Origin: Deltaproteobacteria bacterium
GTDB taxonomy: Bacteria; Desulfobacterota; Desulfarculia; Adiutricales; Adiutricaceae
NCBI GenBank assembly: GCA_031267005.1
Contig: JAIRZX010000138.1
Coordinates: 1-7,520 of the forward strand
Length of the DNA: 7,520 bases
Direction of reading: 5' to 3'
The translations under genes and the position numbers were made by a program. Position 1 is the stretch's first letter; each line of letters starts with the position of its first letter. The notes under the pieces were generated by a model, which made no database searches, was not told the origin of the DNA, and saw only the letters and a program-made list of their open reading frames with translations. Positions 1 through 6,300 of the stretch are shown in pieces.

Positions 1-990
1 GGCCGCATCGTGAACGCCACCAACAACCCGCCCAACACGGTCATAACCCTGTCCAACCTATCTAACCTCAAGGAAGAGGACATCTACAAGGCCTACGCGC
101 CCGACACCACCGGCGGCAACACGGGGATCATCGACCGGACCCGCCAGGTCACCATCGTGGCCAGCGCCGGGACTTCCGCAGTTAACTCCAGGGGCGTCTC
201 CAACTTCGGGGCCTGGGCGCTCGCCTCGGCCATCAACCACAACTCCGGAAGCCAGTTCTGGGCCATGGTCCAGACCGTAAACTCCCTCGGCAAGGCGGCC
301 GACATGGTTTACATCTTCACCAGGGACGGCGGGGACTTCAACAGCCTGCTAGCCTGCGACGTGGCCGGAGACGACGCGGCATCCCGCGAAGGGCTTAGTT
401 CCGTGCTCTTCGAGAACGCCGAGACCGCCGAGACCAACCAGTCCGGGACCACCTTCAGCTTGGGCGGCGAGCACTGGGCCCACATGAAGCCCACCCAGAC
501 CAAGGCCAACCTCGGGAACGAGGTCTGGAACGTGACCCTCGAGGGCCGCGACGTGGGCAAGGAGCGCGACCTCTGGATAGCCAACGCGGAGGACGTCAAG
601 ACCCCGGCCCTCGGCGCGGGCATCATAAACGGGATGAACCGCAACAGCTTCGTAGAGATCCAGAACGCCGCCAACGGCGACTGGGCCGGGGCCGAGATCC
701 GGACGCAGTCCACCGCGCAGGAGGCCCTGGACGCCATCACCAACTCCATCACCGCCAAGGACAAGATACGGGCCGACCTGGGCGCCATGCAGAACCGCCT
801 CGAGAACACCATGACCAACCTCACCATCCAGGCCGAGAACCTCCAGGCCTCGGAAAGCCGGATCTCGGACGTCGACGTGGCCACGGAGATGACGGAGTTC
901 ACCAGGAACAACGTGCTCTCCCAGGCCGCCACCTCGATGCTGGCCCAGGCCAACAGCCTCAGCCAGCTCGCCCTGAGCCTCATCCGGTAA
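1..990 (+). CDS. fliC: Flagellin, C-terminal part (5' end outside window)
   Basis: This is the filament subunit exported by the flagellar type III apparatus and polymerised outside the cell. The frame is open from base 1 (it reads GRIVNATNN), so the GTG at 10 is probably internal and the N-terminal D0/D1 helices lie upstream of the window. About 329 residues are visible. The last 95 or so form the conserved C-terminal D1/D0 helices, with AQEALDAI, KDKIRADLGAMQNRLENT, QAENLQASESRISDVDVATE and an ending LALSLIR. Before them is a long variable region, expected to be the surface-exposed D2/D3 part, rich in Asn, Trp and acidic residues and containing one Cys (LLACDVAG). From memory this central region resembles Desulfovibrio-type flagellins, which supports the taxonomic guess. 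It is followed by a strong terminator, so it ends its transcription unit. Family assignment is very sure; the fliC/flaA symbol is generic. Confidence 0.95.
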   Translation, partial: GRIVNATNNPPNTVITLSNLSNLKEEDIYKAYAPDTTGGNTGIIDRTRQVTIVASAGTSAVNSRGVSNFGAWALASAINHNSGSQFWAMVQTVNSLGKAADMVYIFTRDGGDFNSLLACDVAGDDAASREGLSSVLFENAETAETNQSGTTFSLGGEHWAHMKPTQTKANLGNEVWNVTLEGRDVGKERDLWIANAEDVKTPALGAGIINGMNRNSFVEIQNAANGDWAGAEIRTQSTAQEALDAITNSITAKDKIRADLGAMQNRLENTMTNLTIQAENLQASESRISDVDVATEMTEFTRNNVLSQAATSMLAQANSLSQLALSLIR

Positions 991-1033
991 CCTGAGCCTG
1001 ACGATACCTGGGGTATAGGGCTGACCTCAGATG

Positions 1034-1083
1034 CGGAAGGGCCCCCTCCCGAAGCCTCGCGGCGTCGGGAGGGGGCCCTTCCG
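1034..1083 (+). terminator. Intrinsic terminator of the flagellin gene
   Basis: A perfect inverted repeat has arms 1034-1052 and 1065-1083 (19 bp, GC-rich, each arm holding a run of C or G) around a 12-base loop. It lies 44 bases after the flagellin stop codon. The following bases TGTTT give only a short T tract, but the stem is very stable. It should separate flagellin transcription from the region downstream. Confidence 0.88.
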
Positions 1084-1672
1084 TGTTTCGGGTCTGCCGG
1101 GAGGGGGGGCAGAGCTTCGCCACGCCAGTGCCTCTCCTGGAGCCAGCTTATCGCTTTGTATGTCTGGAAGCGCCCGGAAGCGGACTATGCCAGTTTAGGC
1201 GACTGTATTTCCCGCGTTCCCGGAGGGTGTATTTCCAGAGCGAGGCGAATGGCGCTCCGAACCCGCTTTGACCACCCCTTTTCAGCCCCCGATCCTTCCC
1301 TCTCCTGACTTTCCAATCTTATACTGTCCTCTCTTTCTTTTTTGTTCTTGACTTCCGTCCTTCCTTGATTTCCTTTCTCCCGTCCCGCTTCTTCGCGTCC
1401 TCTCTCCACCCCCGTTAGAGGCGCTCGGACTTCTCCGTTCCTCCTTTCCCCAGGAACCCCTTGCAAAGCTCCATGGCTTTCAAAACTCCCTCATAATGGT
1501 TCCTCCCGTCCTCGCCGTTCCGAATCCCTATTCTCGGGAATCGGCATCTTAGGCCGCACGCTTCGCCTTTCCGGCCATGCTCCCCCTGTAAACGGTAGCG
1601 GTTGTGTGTTATTTTAGGCCGGACTCGGAGGGGGGCGCCCCTCCTCCCTAGATCCGACGGCCCTTCCAAACC
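1084..1672. other. 589-base intergenic region with pyrimidine-rich tract, no gene seen
   Basis: No reading frame here looks like a protein and I see no tRNA or rRNA. Bases about 1267-1460 are strongly pyrimidine-rich on the + strand and poor in G, unlike the purine-balanced coding DNA around them. Such C-rich, G-poor RNA is the kind Rho loads on. Short direct repeats are TGTATTTCC at 1204-1212 and 1228-1236, and GGAAGCG at 1166-1172 and 1176-1182. A TTGACC at 1268-1273 matches the -35 box of two promoters later in the window, but the hexamer 17 bases on (GATCCT) is poor. A weak -10-like TATTTT at 1610-1615 is the only promoter hint close to the TPR gene. The promoter of that gene is therefore not identified. 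Confidence 0.6.
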
Positions 1673-4075
1673 ATGGACTCCCACTTCCACTTCTACCACA
1701 GCTCCACCGGACGCGGCTCGGCCCTGCGCACCTGGCTGTTCAGGTCAGGCGCGGCGTTAGCCGTCCTGGCCCTCGCCCTTGCGGCCTGGTACTCGCTCGC
1801 CCCGGTCTCGCTGGCCAGGGCCCTGGGGAAGATCCGCAGCAGCCCGCTGGCGATAGAGAAGCTGGAGCTGGAGGTGAACGGCGTCCCGCTGTCTTTGGCT
1901 CCCGGCGATACCGTCCAGGTGGACCCGCGCCACAGGCTCCGCTACCTGGGATTTGCCAGCTCCAGGTGGCTGAACTACGATTTGGCGGCCTTTTCGCCCG
2001 ACTTCGAACTGTCCCTCGTAACCGGTGACCCCAGGAACCTCCTTTCCGTCTTGGGCGAGGAAGCCTTCGAGGAGCCCAGGACGGTAACTATTGAAATCAG
2101 GGAAGGCGGCGACGGGGCGGCAGGGGGAGAGGGCGCGGGAGAGGCCGGGACGGAGGGCGGGAACCGGAGCCCGGGCGAAACCAGGGCCGTCTTCAGTATA
2201 TACTCCGCCTTCAGCGCCGAAGACTGGGCGCTCATGGCCGACGCGGCGGCGGAACCCGAGCGCAAGATCGAGCTTTACCGCAGGGCTCTGGCCCTCTCCC
2301 CGGCAGACCAGGACCTCCGGGACAAACTGGTTGCCGTTTTGACCGAGGACGAGGGCCGCCGCCCCGAGCTGGCCGAACTCCTGGAGGGGTTCCTGGCCGA
2401 GGATCCCGAGGGCCCCGGGGCCAAGGGCCTCCTGGCCAGGCTTTTTAACGTCTACCGGGGCCTGGAGGACAGGACGGCGGAGGCGCGGACCCTGGAGAGG
2501 CTTTTAGACTTGGAGGAGAAGGCGGGAGGGGACACCTCCCGGTACCGCCTGGCCCTGGCCGCCCTTTACCGGGCGGGGGAGCCGGACCGGGCGGCCCGGC
2601 TATACGAGGGGCTCTTAAACGAAATGGCCCCGGAGGAGAGGCTGAGGCTTCTCCGGCTGCTCATAGAAATCTACAGCGAGGCCGGCCAGCCCGCCAAAGC
2701 CTACGAGTCCTACGAGAGGATCCTGCCGCTCGCAAACGAGGAGCAGGCTCCTGGCGTCTGGGGCGAGCTCGTCCGCCTGGCCGAGGAGTTAGGCGACCGG
2801 CAGAGGATAGACCGGGCCTGGGAGGGCCTGGCCCGCTCGCTTCCCGAGGGCGACCGCAAGAAGGCGGACGCCTGGAGGCATCTGGGCACGATGAGGGCCG
2901 AGAGGGACGACATGGACGGCGCGGAGGCCGCCCTCAGGGAAGCTTCGGCGCTGGCGCCCGAGGATCCGGCCCTGTACCGGGCCCTGGCCGCCTTCGCCCG
3001 CCGCAAGGGCGACCAGGAGGCCCTCCGGGAGAACCTGGAAAAGGCGCTTGCCCTGGGTCCGGACCAGGAGCTCAAGCGGGAGCTGGCCCTGGCATACTCG
3101 GCGGCGGGCATGCGGGACGAGGCCCTGCCGCTGTGGAGGGAGCTCTCCGAACCCCAGGGCGGGGACGCGGCGGCCGAGGCCGCCGCGGCAGCGGACGAGA
3201 CCACGGCGGACGCGAGGGCTAGGCTGCTCGACCTTCTGAGGCCTCCGGAAGGGGAGGTCTCGGCGGATTTCGACGAGGCGCTCTACCGCTATTCGAAAAA
3301 CGGCGTGGAGTTCTACAACGTAGGCGTCGCCCACTTCAAGAAGAGGCAGTGGGACGCGGCCGAGAAGGCCTTCTTGAAGGTCCTGGAACTCAAGGCGCCC
3401 GGGCTCGAACGGGACACGCGGGGCTACCTGATGGCCCTTTACCGCGAGAAGCGGGACACCCCGGCCATGCTCGCCCAGGCCGAGACCCTCTACCGCGCGG
3501 ATCCTTCCGTCCGGGAACACAGGGATCTGATGGCGGGCGAGATGGAACTCGCGAGGAGCTGGGAAGCTCTGGAGAAGGCGGCTTCGGAATGGACGGCCTT
3601 GAATCCCTCCGATCCAGACAACTGGCGCTACCTGGCGCTCGCCCAGCGCAACATGAAGCGTCCGGACTCGGACGTGGCCAAAAGCCTTCAGAGCGCCGCC
3701 AGGGCCGAGCCGAAATCGGTTCCCTCCTGGCTCGCCGCGGCGGAGGCCCTGGAGAAGGCCGGGGACGCCAAGGCCGCGAGGGTCGCCTACGAGAAGGTCC
3801 TGGAACTGGACGAGAAAAACGACAAGGCCGGGCAGGCCATCCTGCGCCTCAACCTCGACAGGCTCTCAGGCTCCGCCGCCCCGCCGCCCTCCGGAACCGT
3901 GGCGGGCGCCGCCACTATGGCGCCCGGTCCCGCCGATGCGGGCTCGGCGGAGGCCCCCGCCAGGGGGGCCGGGCGCGGCGCCTCTCGGAGAGCTTCCGGG
4001 GCCGAAGCAGGTTCCGGGGCAGGATCTGTTCCCGTGGCCGGGTCTGGACCGGCGGCCCAGGAGCCTCAACGGTGA
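1673..4075 (+). CDS. Membrane-anchored TPR protein, probably periplasmic, beside exbB/exbD
   Basis: An 800-residue protein of unknown exact function. Residues about 27-45 form one hydrophobic segment preceded by Arg residues (R19, R24), which suggests an uncleaved signal anchor with the rest in the periplasm. Residues about 57-142 look like a small beta-rich domain (LELEVNGVPLSL, then SRWLNYDL); I tentatively recall a similar domain before TPRs in other deltaproteobacterial proteins. Residues 145-168 are a Gly/Glu linker. From about 190 to 728 the chain is helical and TPR-like, with clearest repeats near 396-430, 431-462, 544-575 and 684-715 (for example AWRHLGTMRAERDDMDGAEAAL). An Ala-rich insert lies at 496-512 and a disordered Ala/Gly/Ser/Pro tail at 732-800. 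TPRs bind protein partners. The ATG is the first start in the open frame and sits just before the membrane segment, but no good Shine-Dalgarno sequence precedes it (nearest GGAGGGGGG is about 40 bases upstream). The gene precedes exbB by 396 bases. Confidence 0.85.
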   Translation: MDSHFHFYHSSTGRGSALRTWLFRSGAALAVLALALAAWYSLAPVSLARALGKIRSSPLAIEKLELEVNGVPLSLAPGDTVQVDPRHRLRYLGFASSRWLNYDLAAFSPDFELSLVTGDPRNLLSVLGEEAFEEPRTVTIEIREGGDGAAGGEGAGEAGTEGGNRSPGETRAVFSIYSAFSAEDWALMADAAAEPERKIELYRRALALSPADQDLRDKLVAVLTEDEGRRPELAELLEGFLAEDPEGPGAKGLLARLFNVYRGLEDRTAEARTLERLLDLEEKAGGDTSRYRLALAALYRAGEPDRAARLYEGLLNEMAPEERLRLLRLLIEIYSEAGQPAKAYESYERILPLANEEQAPGVWGELVRLAEELGDRQRIDRAWEGLARSLPEGDRKKADAWRHLGTMRAERDDMDGAEAALREASALAPEDPALYRALAAFARRKGDQEALRENLEKALALGPDQELKRELALAYSAAGMRDEALPLWRELSEPQGGDAAAEAAAAADETTADARARLLDLLRPPEGEVSADFDEALYRYSKNGVEFYNVGVAHFKKRQWDAAEKAFLKVLELKAPGLERDTRGYLMALYREKRDTPAMLAQAETLYRADPSVREHRDLMAGEMELARSWEALEKAASEWTALNPSDPDNWRYLALAQRNMKRPDSDVAKSLQSAARAEPKSVPSWLAAAEALEKAGDAKAARVAYEKVLELDEKNDKAGQAILRLNLDRLSGSAAPPPSGTVAGAATMAPGPADAGSAEAPARGAGRGASRRASGAEAGSGAGSVPVAGSGPAAQEPQR

Positions 4076-4102
4076 TATATTAGCGGCATTAGGAGACTTT
4101 AG

Positions 4103-4132
4103 TTGCTTTTTGGCATGAAATTATCATAAAAT
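4103..4132 (+). promoter_or_regulatory. Possible sigma70-type promoter for exbB-exbD-ftsB
   Basis: TTGCTT at 4103-4108 and TAAAAT at 4127-4132 (5 of 6 to TATAAT) are 18 bases apart, inside the most AT-rich patch of this part of the window, just after the TPR gene. The -35 box is poor and a TTGGCA at 4110-4115 is too close to the -10 to replace it. Position and base composition are the main support. Confidence 0.3.
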
Positions 4133-4191
4133 AATCCCTCTTAAGCGCACAGGCGCCAGCCCGTTCATCGCTCTTTCGCGCCATGTTGCTC

Positions 4192-4332
4192 CCGGACCTG
4201 CCGCAGCCAGCGAAACAAGGCCCTGTCTGCCCCTCCCGCCCCCGGCCTTGCCGGGGTCTGCGGCAAGCCCGGCCTTGCCGGGACCCTCCCTCCCTCGGCC
4301 CTGCCTGGGCCCGCTACGCCCGGCCCTGCCGG
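4192..4332 (+). repeat. Tandem array of a 13-bp palindromic core, period about 25 bp
   Basis: The core CCGGCCYTGCCGG, itself an inverted repeat (CCGGC, three bases, GCCGG), recurs at 4192 (CCGGACCTGCCGC), 4217 (AAGGCCCTGTCTG), 4242 and 4269 (both exactly CCGGCCTTGCCGG), 4295 (TCGGCCCTGCCTG) and 4320 (CCGGCCCTGCCGG). Start-to-start distances are 25, 25, 27, 26 and 25. Between cores lie 12-14 base spacers that differ from each other and are mostly pyrimidine-rich. A diverged further copy may lie at 4368. In RNA each good core can form a five-pair hairpin with a three-base loop. In DNA the palindromes could be sites for a dimeric regulator. No function can be assigned from sequence alone. Confidence 0.6.
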
Positions 4333-4471
4333 TCCCCATGCTTATGGATGCGCCTTTCGGGATCGCTTCGGCCTTCCGCCGGAGCTTTCCGCCCATCACC
4401 TCCTTCCCGTCCTTCCGGATTTCCACTCTTAAGGTTCTAAGGTTCCAGAGCCCTCCCGCTTCAAGGTCCCC

Positions 4472-5218
4472 ATGGATTTACTCTTAGATCTGATACAGCG
4501 CGGCGGCTGGGTCATGTACCCCATACTGTGCTGCAGCCTGGCGGCCCTCGCCATCATCCTGGAGCGGCTCTGGGCCCTGAGGAGGGGCCGCGTCGCGCCG
4601 AAGAGCCTCGTTTTGTCCGTTTCGGGGCTCCTGGCCCGGCGGCAGTTCAACGAGGCGGCCTTCCTGTGCCAGGACGGGGAGAACGCGGCGGCCCGGATTA
4701 TCCGCCAGGGCCTCAAGATGACCGGCAGGGGGCGCACCCTGTTCAAGGACGCCATGGAGGAGGCGGGCCGCCGGGAGGCGACCCTTCTCACGTCCCACCT
4801 GGAGATTCTGGGGGTGATAGGTTCCGTATCCCCGCTTTTGGGCCTCCTGGGCACGGTATCCGGCATGATAGCGGCCTTCGGGGCTGTGGCCCAGGCGGGC
4901 ATGGGCAACCCCGGGCTTCTGGCCGGGGGAATCGGCCAGGCGCTCCTGACCACGGCCGCCGGGCTCGTGGTGGCCATTCCGGTCATGATAATCCACCGGC
5001 TCCTGGCCGGACGGGCGGAGACCCTCACCTCGGAGCTGGAGGACCTGGGCTCCGATCTCCTGGAGGCGCTGGCCGCGGCCGAGCTCCCTGCCCCGGTCGC
5101 CAAGCCTTCAGCGCAGGTTTCCGGGCTGGCCTCCACGCAGGCTTCCCAGCAGAACGCCGCCCAGAACGCCCAGCAACCGCCCGCCCAGTCGGCCCAGAGG
5201 AAGGTAGCCGCAGTTTAG
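4472..5218 (+). CDS. exbB: MotA/TolQ/ExbB-family proton channel subunit
   Basis: Inner-membrane subunit which, with an ExbD/TolR partner, conducts protons to energise a periplasmic or outer-membrane process. The 248 residues show three membrane segments in the usual order: about 13-33 after a short N-terminus, then a cytoplasmic loop (34-108), then about 109-137 and 150-178. The two family motifs are present: GSVSPLLGLLGTVSGM (117-132) with T128, and GIGQALLTTAAGLVVAIP (153-170) with T161, matching T148 and T181 of E. coli ExbB. Q156 stands where E. coli ExbB has E176. The C-terminal 45 residues (about 204-248) are an Ala/Gln/Pro-rich tail beyond the core fold. A weak AAGG precedes the ATG. 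exbD follows after 208 bases, a wider gap than usual. Whether it serves a TonB, Tol or other system cannot be told, since no tonB, tolA, tolB or pal is in the window. Confidence 0.93.
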   Translation: MDLLLDLIQRGGWVMYPILCCSLAALAIILERLWALRRGRVAPKSLVLSVSGLLARRQFNEAAFLCQDGENAAARIIRQGLKMTGRGRTLFKDAMEEAGRREATLLTSHLEILGVIGSVSPLLGLLGTVSGMIAAFGAVAQAGMGNPGLLAGGIGQALLTTAAGLVVAIPVMIIHRLLAGRAETLTSELEDLGSDLLEALAAAELPAPVAKPSAQVSGLASTQASQQNAAQNAQQPPAQSAQRKVAAV

Positions 5219-5353
5219 GGGCTTTCTGCCCTAACGACCGCAACTCCTTGTCTTCGCGGCGTCTTGCCCTTAACGCAACAAGGCATTAACGCCTTGGCGG
5301 CCCGACGCCTAGTACCCCTCAGGGCGCGAGGCGCCGGCCCTTCCGGGCGCGAG
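5215..5353 (+). repeat. Hairpins and short repeats at the end of exbB and in the exbB-exbD gap
   Basis: Several inverted repeats fall between exbB and exbD: TTAGGG/CCCTAA (5215-5220 and 5229-5234) overlaps the exbB stop codon, and CAAGGC/GCCTTG (5279-5284 and 5291-5296) has a six-base loop. Bases 5331-5350 can form a hairpin with one bulge. A direct repeat GGGCGCGAG occurs at 5322-5330 and 5345-5353. CCGGCCCTTCCGG at 5334-5346 differs at one base from a core of the array upstream of exbB. None is followed by a T tract, so these are not typical intrinsic terminators; processing, stability or partial-termination roles are possible. Confidence 0.45.
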
Positions 5354-5426
5354 CCGTTCGCGCGACTCCCAAAACCACTTTCGGCCGCAGGACGCAGGCC
5401 GACCCAGATCCCGGACACCGCACGAC

Positions 5427-5885
5427 ATGAACTTCTCCTCCGGCCGCTCAAGGAAATCCCGCGACGTCCCTGCGGTAAACATGACCCCCCTGGTGGACGT
5501 GGTCCTCCAGCTGGTCATCTTCTTCATGGTGACCGCCCAGTTCGCGGTTCTGCCGGGCTTGAAGCTCATGCTCCCGGAGCTTTCGTCGGGTTCCCTGGTC
5601 CAGACGGCGGAGCGGCTGGAAGTGAGCGTCACCTCCAGAAACGACGTCTTTTTCGAGGGCCGCCCGGCCACCCCGGCCACCCTGGGGGATCTCCTGGAGC
5701 AGACCGGGGCGGACGGCTCCAAGGCGGTGGTGCTCATCTCCGCAGACCGGGAGTCCGACTACGGCACTGTTTTCCAAGTCATAGAGGCTTTAAGGCTCAA
5801 GAACTTCAACCGGGTGGTCATGGGGGCCACCCTTCCGGCAGCGGCGGCGGACCTTTCAGCCCCCGCGCCCGCCACGGAGCAGTGA
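5427..5885 (+). CDS. exbD: ExbD/TolR-family proton channel subunit
   Basis: Partner of the ExbB/TolQ-like protein. The 152 residues show a short basic cytoplasmic N-terminus (SGRSRKSRD), one membrane helix at about 20-40, and a periplasmic domain at about 45-135. The family signature is clear at 18-36 (VNMTPLVDVV, then IFFMVT). D24 sits at the place of the essential proton-carrying Asp (D25 of E. coli ExbD, D23 of TolR), and KLMLPEL follows the helix as in the family. The periplasmic part keeps the usual pattern (VVLISADRESDYGTVFQVIEALR, 101-123, then NRVVMGA), and a short Ala/Pro-rich tail ends the chain. Length is close to the family norm. The ATG is the first start in frame but has no visible Shine-Dalgarno sequence (the preceding bases are CACCGCACGAC), so translation may be weak. 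ftsB begins one base after its stop. Confidence 0.93.
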   Translation: MNFSSGRSRKSRDVPAVNMTPLVDVVLQLVIFFMVTAQFAVLPGLKLMLPELSSGSLVQTAERLEVSVTSRNDVFFEGRPATPATLGDLLEQTGADGSKAVVLISADRESDYGTVFQVIEALRLKNFNRVVMGATLPAAAADLSAPAPATEQ

Positions 5886-5889
5886 CGTG
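5876..5889 (+). promoter_or_regulatory. Ribosome binding site fixing the GTG start of ftsB
   Basis: GGAG at 5876-5879 lies seven bases before GTG at 5887, inside the last codons of exbD. The exbD stop (5883-5885) falls between the two, an arrangement typical of translational coupling. It supports GTG 5887 as the real start. Confidence 0.6.
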
Positions 5890-6300
5890 ACCCCTCTCGC
5901 CAGACGCGGCGGCCAGGACGGGGCGGACTCCCTGGGCTCCCTCCCCAAGAGGCTCCTGGGCGCCACCGACTCTTTCCTGTCCAGCAAGATCCTCTGGCTG
6001 GGGGCCTTCTTCGCCCTCATCATGGGATTCATAGGCTACCTGTTCCTTTCCGAGGACGGCTTCGCCAGGACGAGCGGCCTCAAGGAGAGGAAGGTGGTCC
6101 TGGAGTCCGAGAACCTGAGGCTGGAGGAGGAAAACCGCCAGCTTATGGCCCGCCTGGAGCGCCTGAACGCCGATCTGACCTTCCTGGAGAGCCAGGCCCG
6201 GAAGAAGCTGAGGCTGGTCCGCCCAGACGAGGTCATCTACCGCCTGGCCGAGGAGCCCGATCTTTCCGAGGAGGACCAGGGCCGGGAGCCCCTGGAGTAG
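5887..6300 (+). CDS. ftsB: FtsB/DivIC-family septum formation protein
   Basis: Small bitopic division protein. In E. coli FtsB joins FtsL and FtsQ in the divisome and helps activate septal peptidoglycan synthesis. The 137 residues show a cytoplasmic N-terminus of about 33, one membrane helix (about 34-54, KILWLGAFFALIMGFIGYLF), a periplasmic coiled coil (about 63-103, rich in Glu, Leu and Arg: LESENLRLEEENRQLMARLE), and the conserved end RKKLRLVRPDEVIYRL (105-120) of the FtsB/DivIC family. It is longer than E. coli FtsB (103 residues) mainly at the N-terminus, and the acidic tail after 120 is not conserved. The GTG start has a good GGAG. It lies one base after exbD and is probably co-transcribed and translationally coupled with it. 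The last seven codons and the stop lie within the first copy of an 82-bp tandem repeat. DivIC is the alternative name; the family is clear, orthology less so. Confidence 0.85.
   Translation: MTPLARRGGQDGADSLGSLPKRLLGATDSFLSSKILWLGAFFALIMGFIGYLFLSEDGFARTSGLKERKVVLESENLRLEEENRQLMARLERLNADLTFLESQARKKLRLVRPDEVIYRLAEEPDLSEEDQGREPLE

Larger units (their letters stand above)
4076..4471. other. 396-base intergenic region before exbB
   Basis: No convincing gene lies here. It has two unlike halves: an AT-rich patch at about 4089-4136 with a possible promoter, and a very GC- and C-rich stretch from about 4190 containing a tandem array of short palindromes. The last 100 bases are pyrimidine-rich and end in AAGG (4463-4466), a weak ribosome binding site five bases before the exbB ATG. 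If transcription starts at the AT-rich patch, exbB has a leader of roughly 330 bases. Confidence 0.6.

Noticed and set aside
10..12. GTG as the start of the flagellin gene
   Set aside because: The frame is open to base 1 and the conserved flagellin N-terminus is missing, so the gene begins upstream of the window.
309..983. 224-codon open frame on the - strand within the flagellin gene
   Set aside because: Reverse shadow of a GC-rich gene; Ser/Arg/Leu-rich with no domain.
1348..1353. TTGACT as a -35 box for the TPR gene
   Set aside because: No acceptable -10 box at 16-19 bases and it is about 320 bases from the start codon.
1415..1699. 94-codon open frame on the - strand before the TPR gene
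   Set aside because: It reads through the non-coding tract, overlaps the start of the TPR gene and shows no family motif. Comparative data could revive it.
4111..4126. Sigma54 promoter (TGGCATG followed by TATCA)
   Set aside because: The -24 half fits, but the -12 half lacks the required GC (TATCA instead of TTGCW).
4192..4332. CRISPR array
   Set aside because: The repeats are only 13 bp and the spacers 12-14 bp, copies vary, and no cas genes are present.
4124..4426. 100-codon open frame on the - strand between the TPR gene and exbB
   Set aside because: It is Gly/Arg-rich because it reads the reverse of the CCGGCC repeat array; no recognisable motif.
5264..5890. Open frame on the + strand covering the exbB-exbD gap and exbD in another frame
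   Set aside because: Arg/Gly/Pro-rich translation typical of an off-frame, while the exbD frame has a clear family signature.
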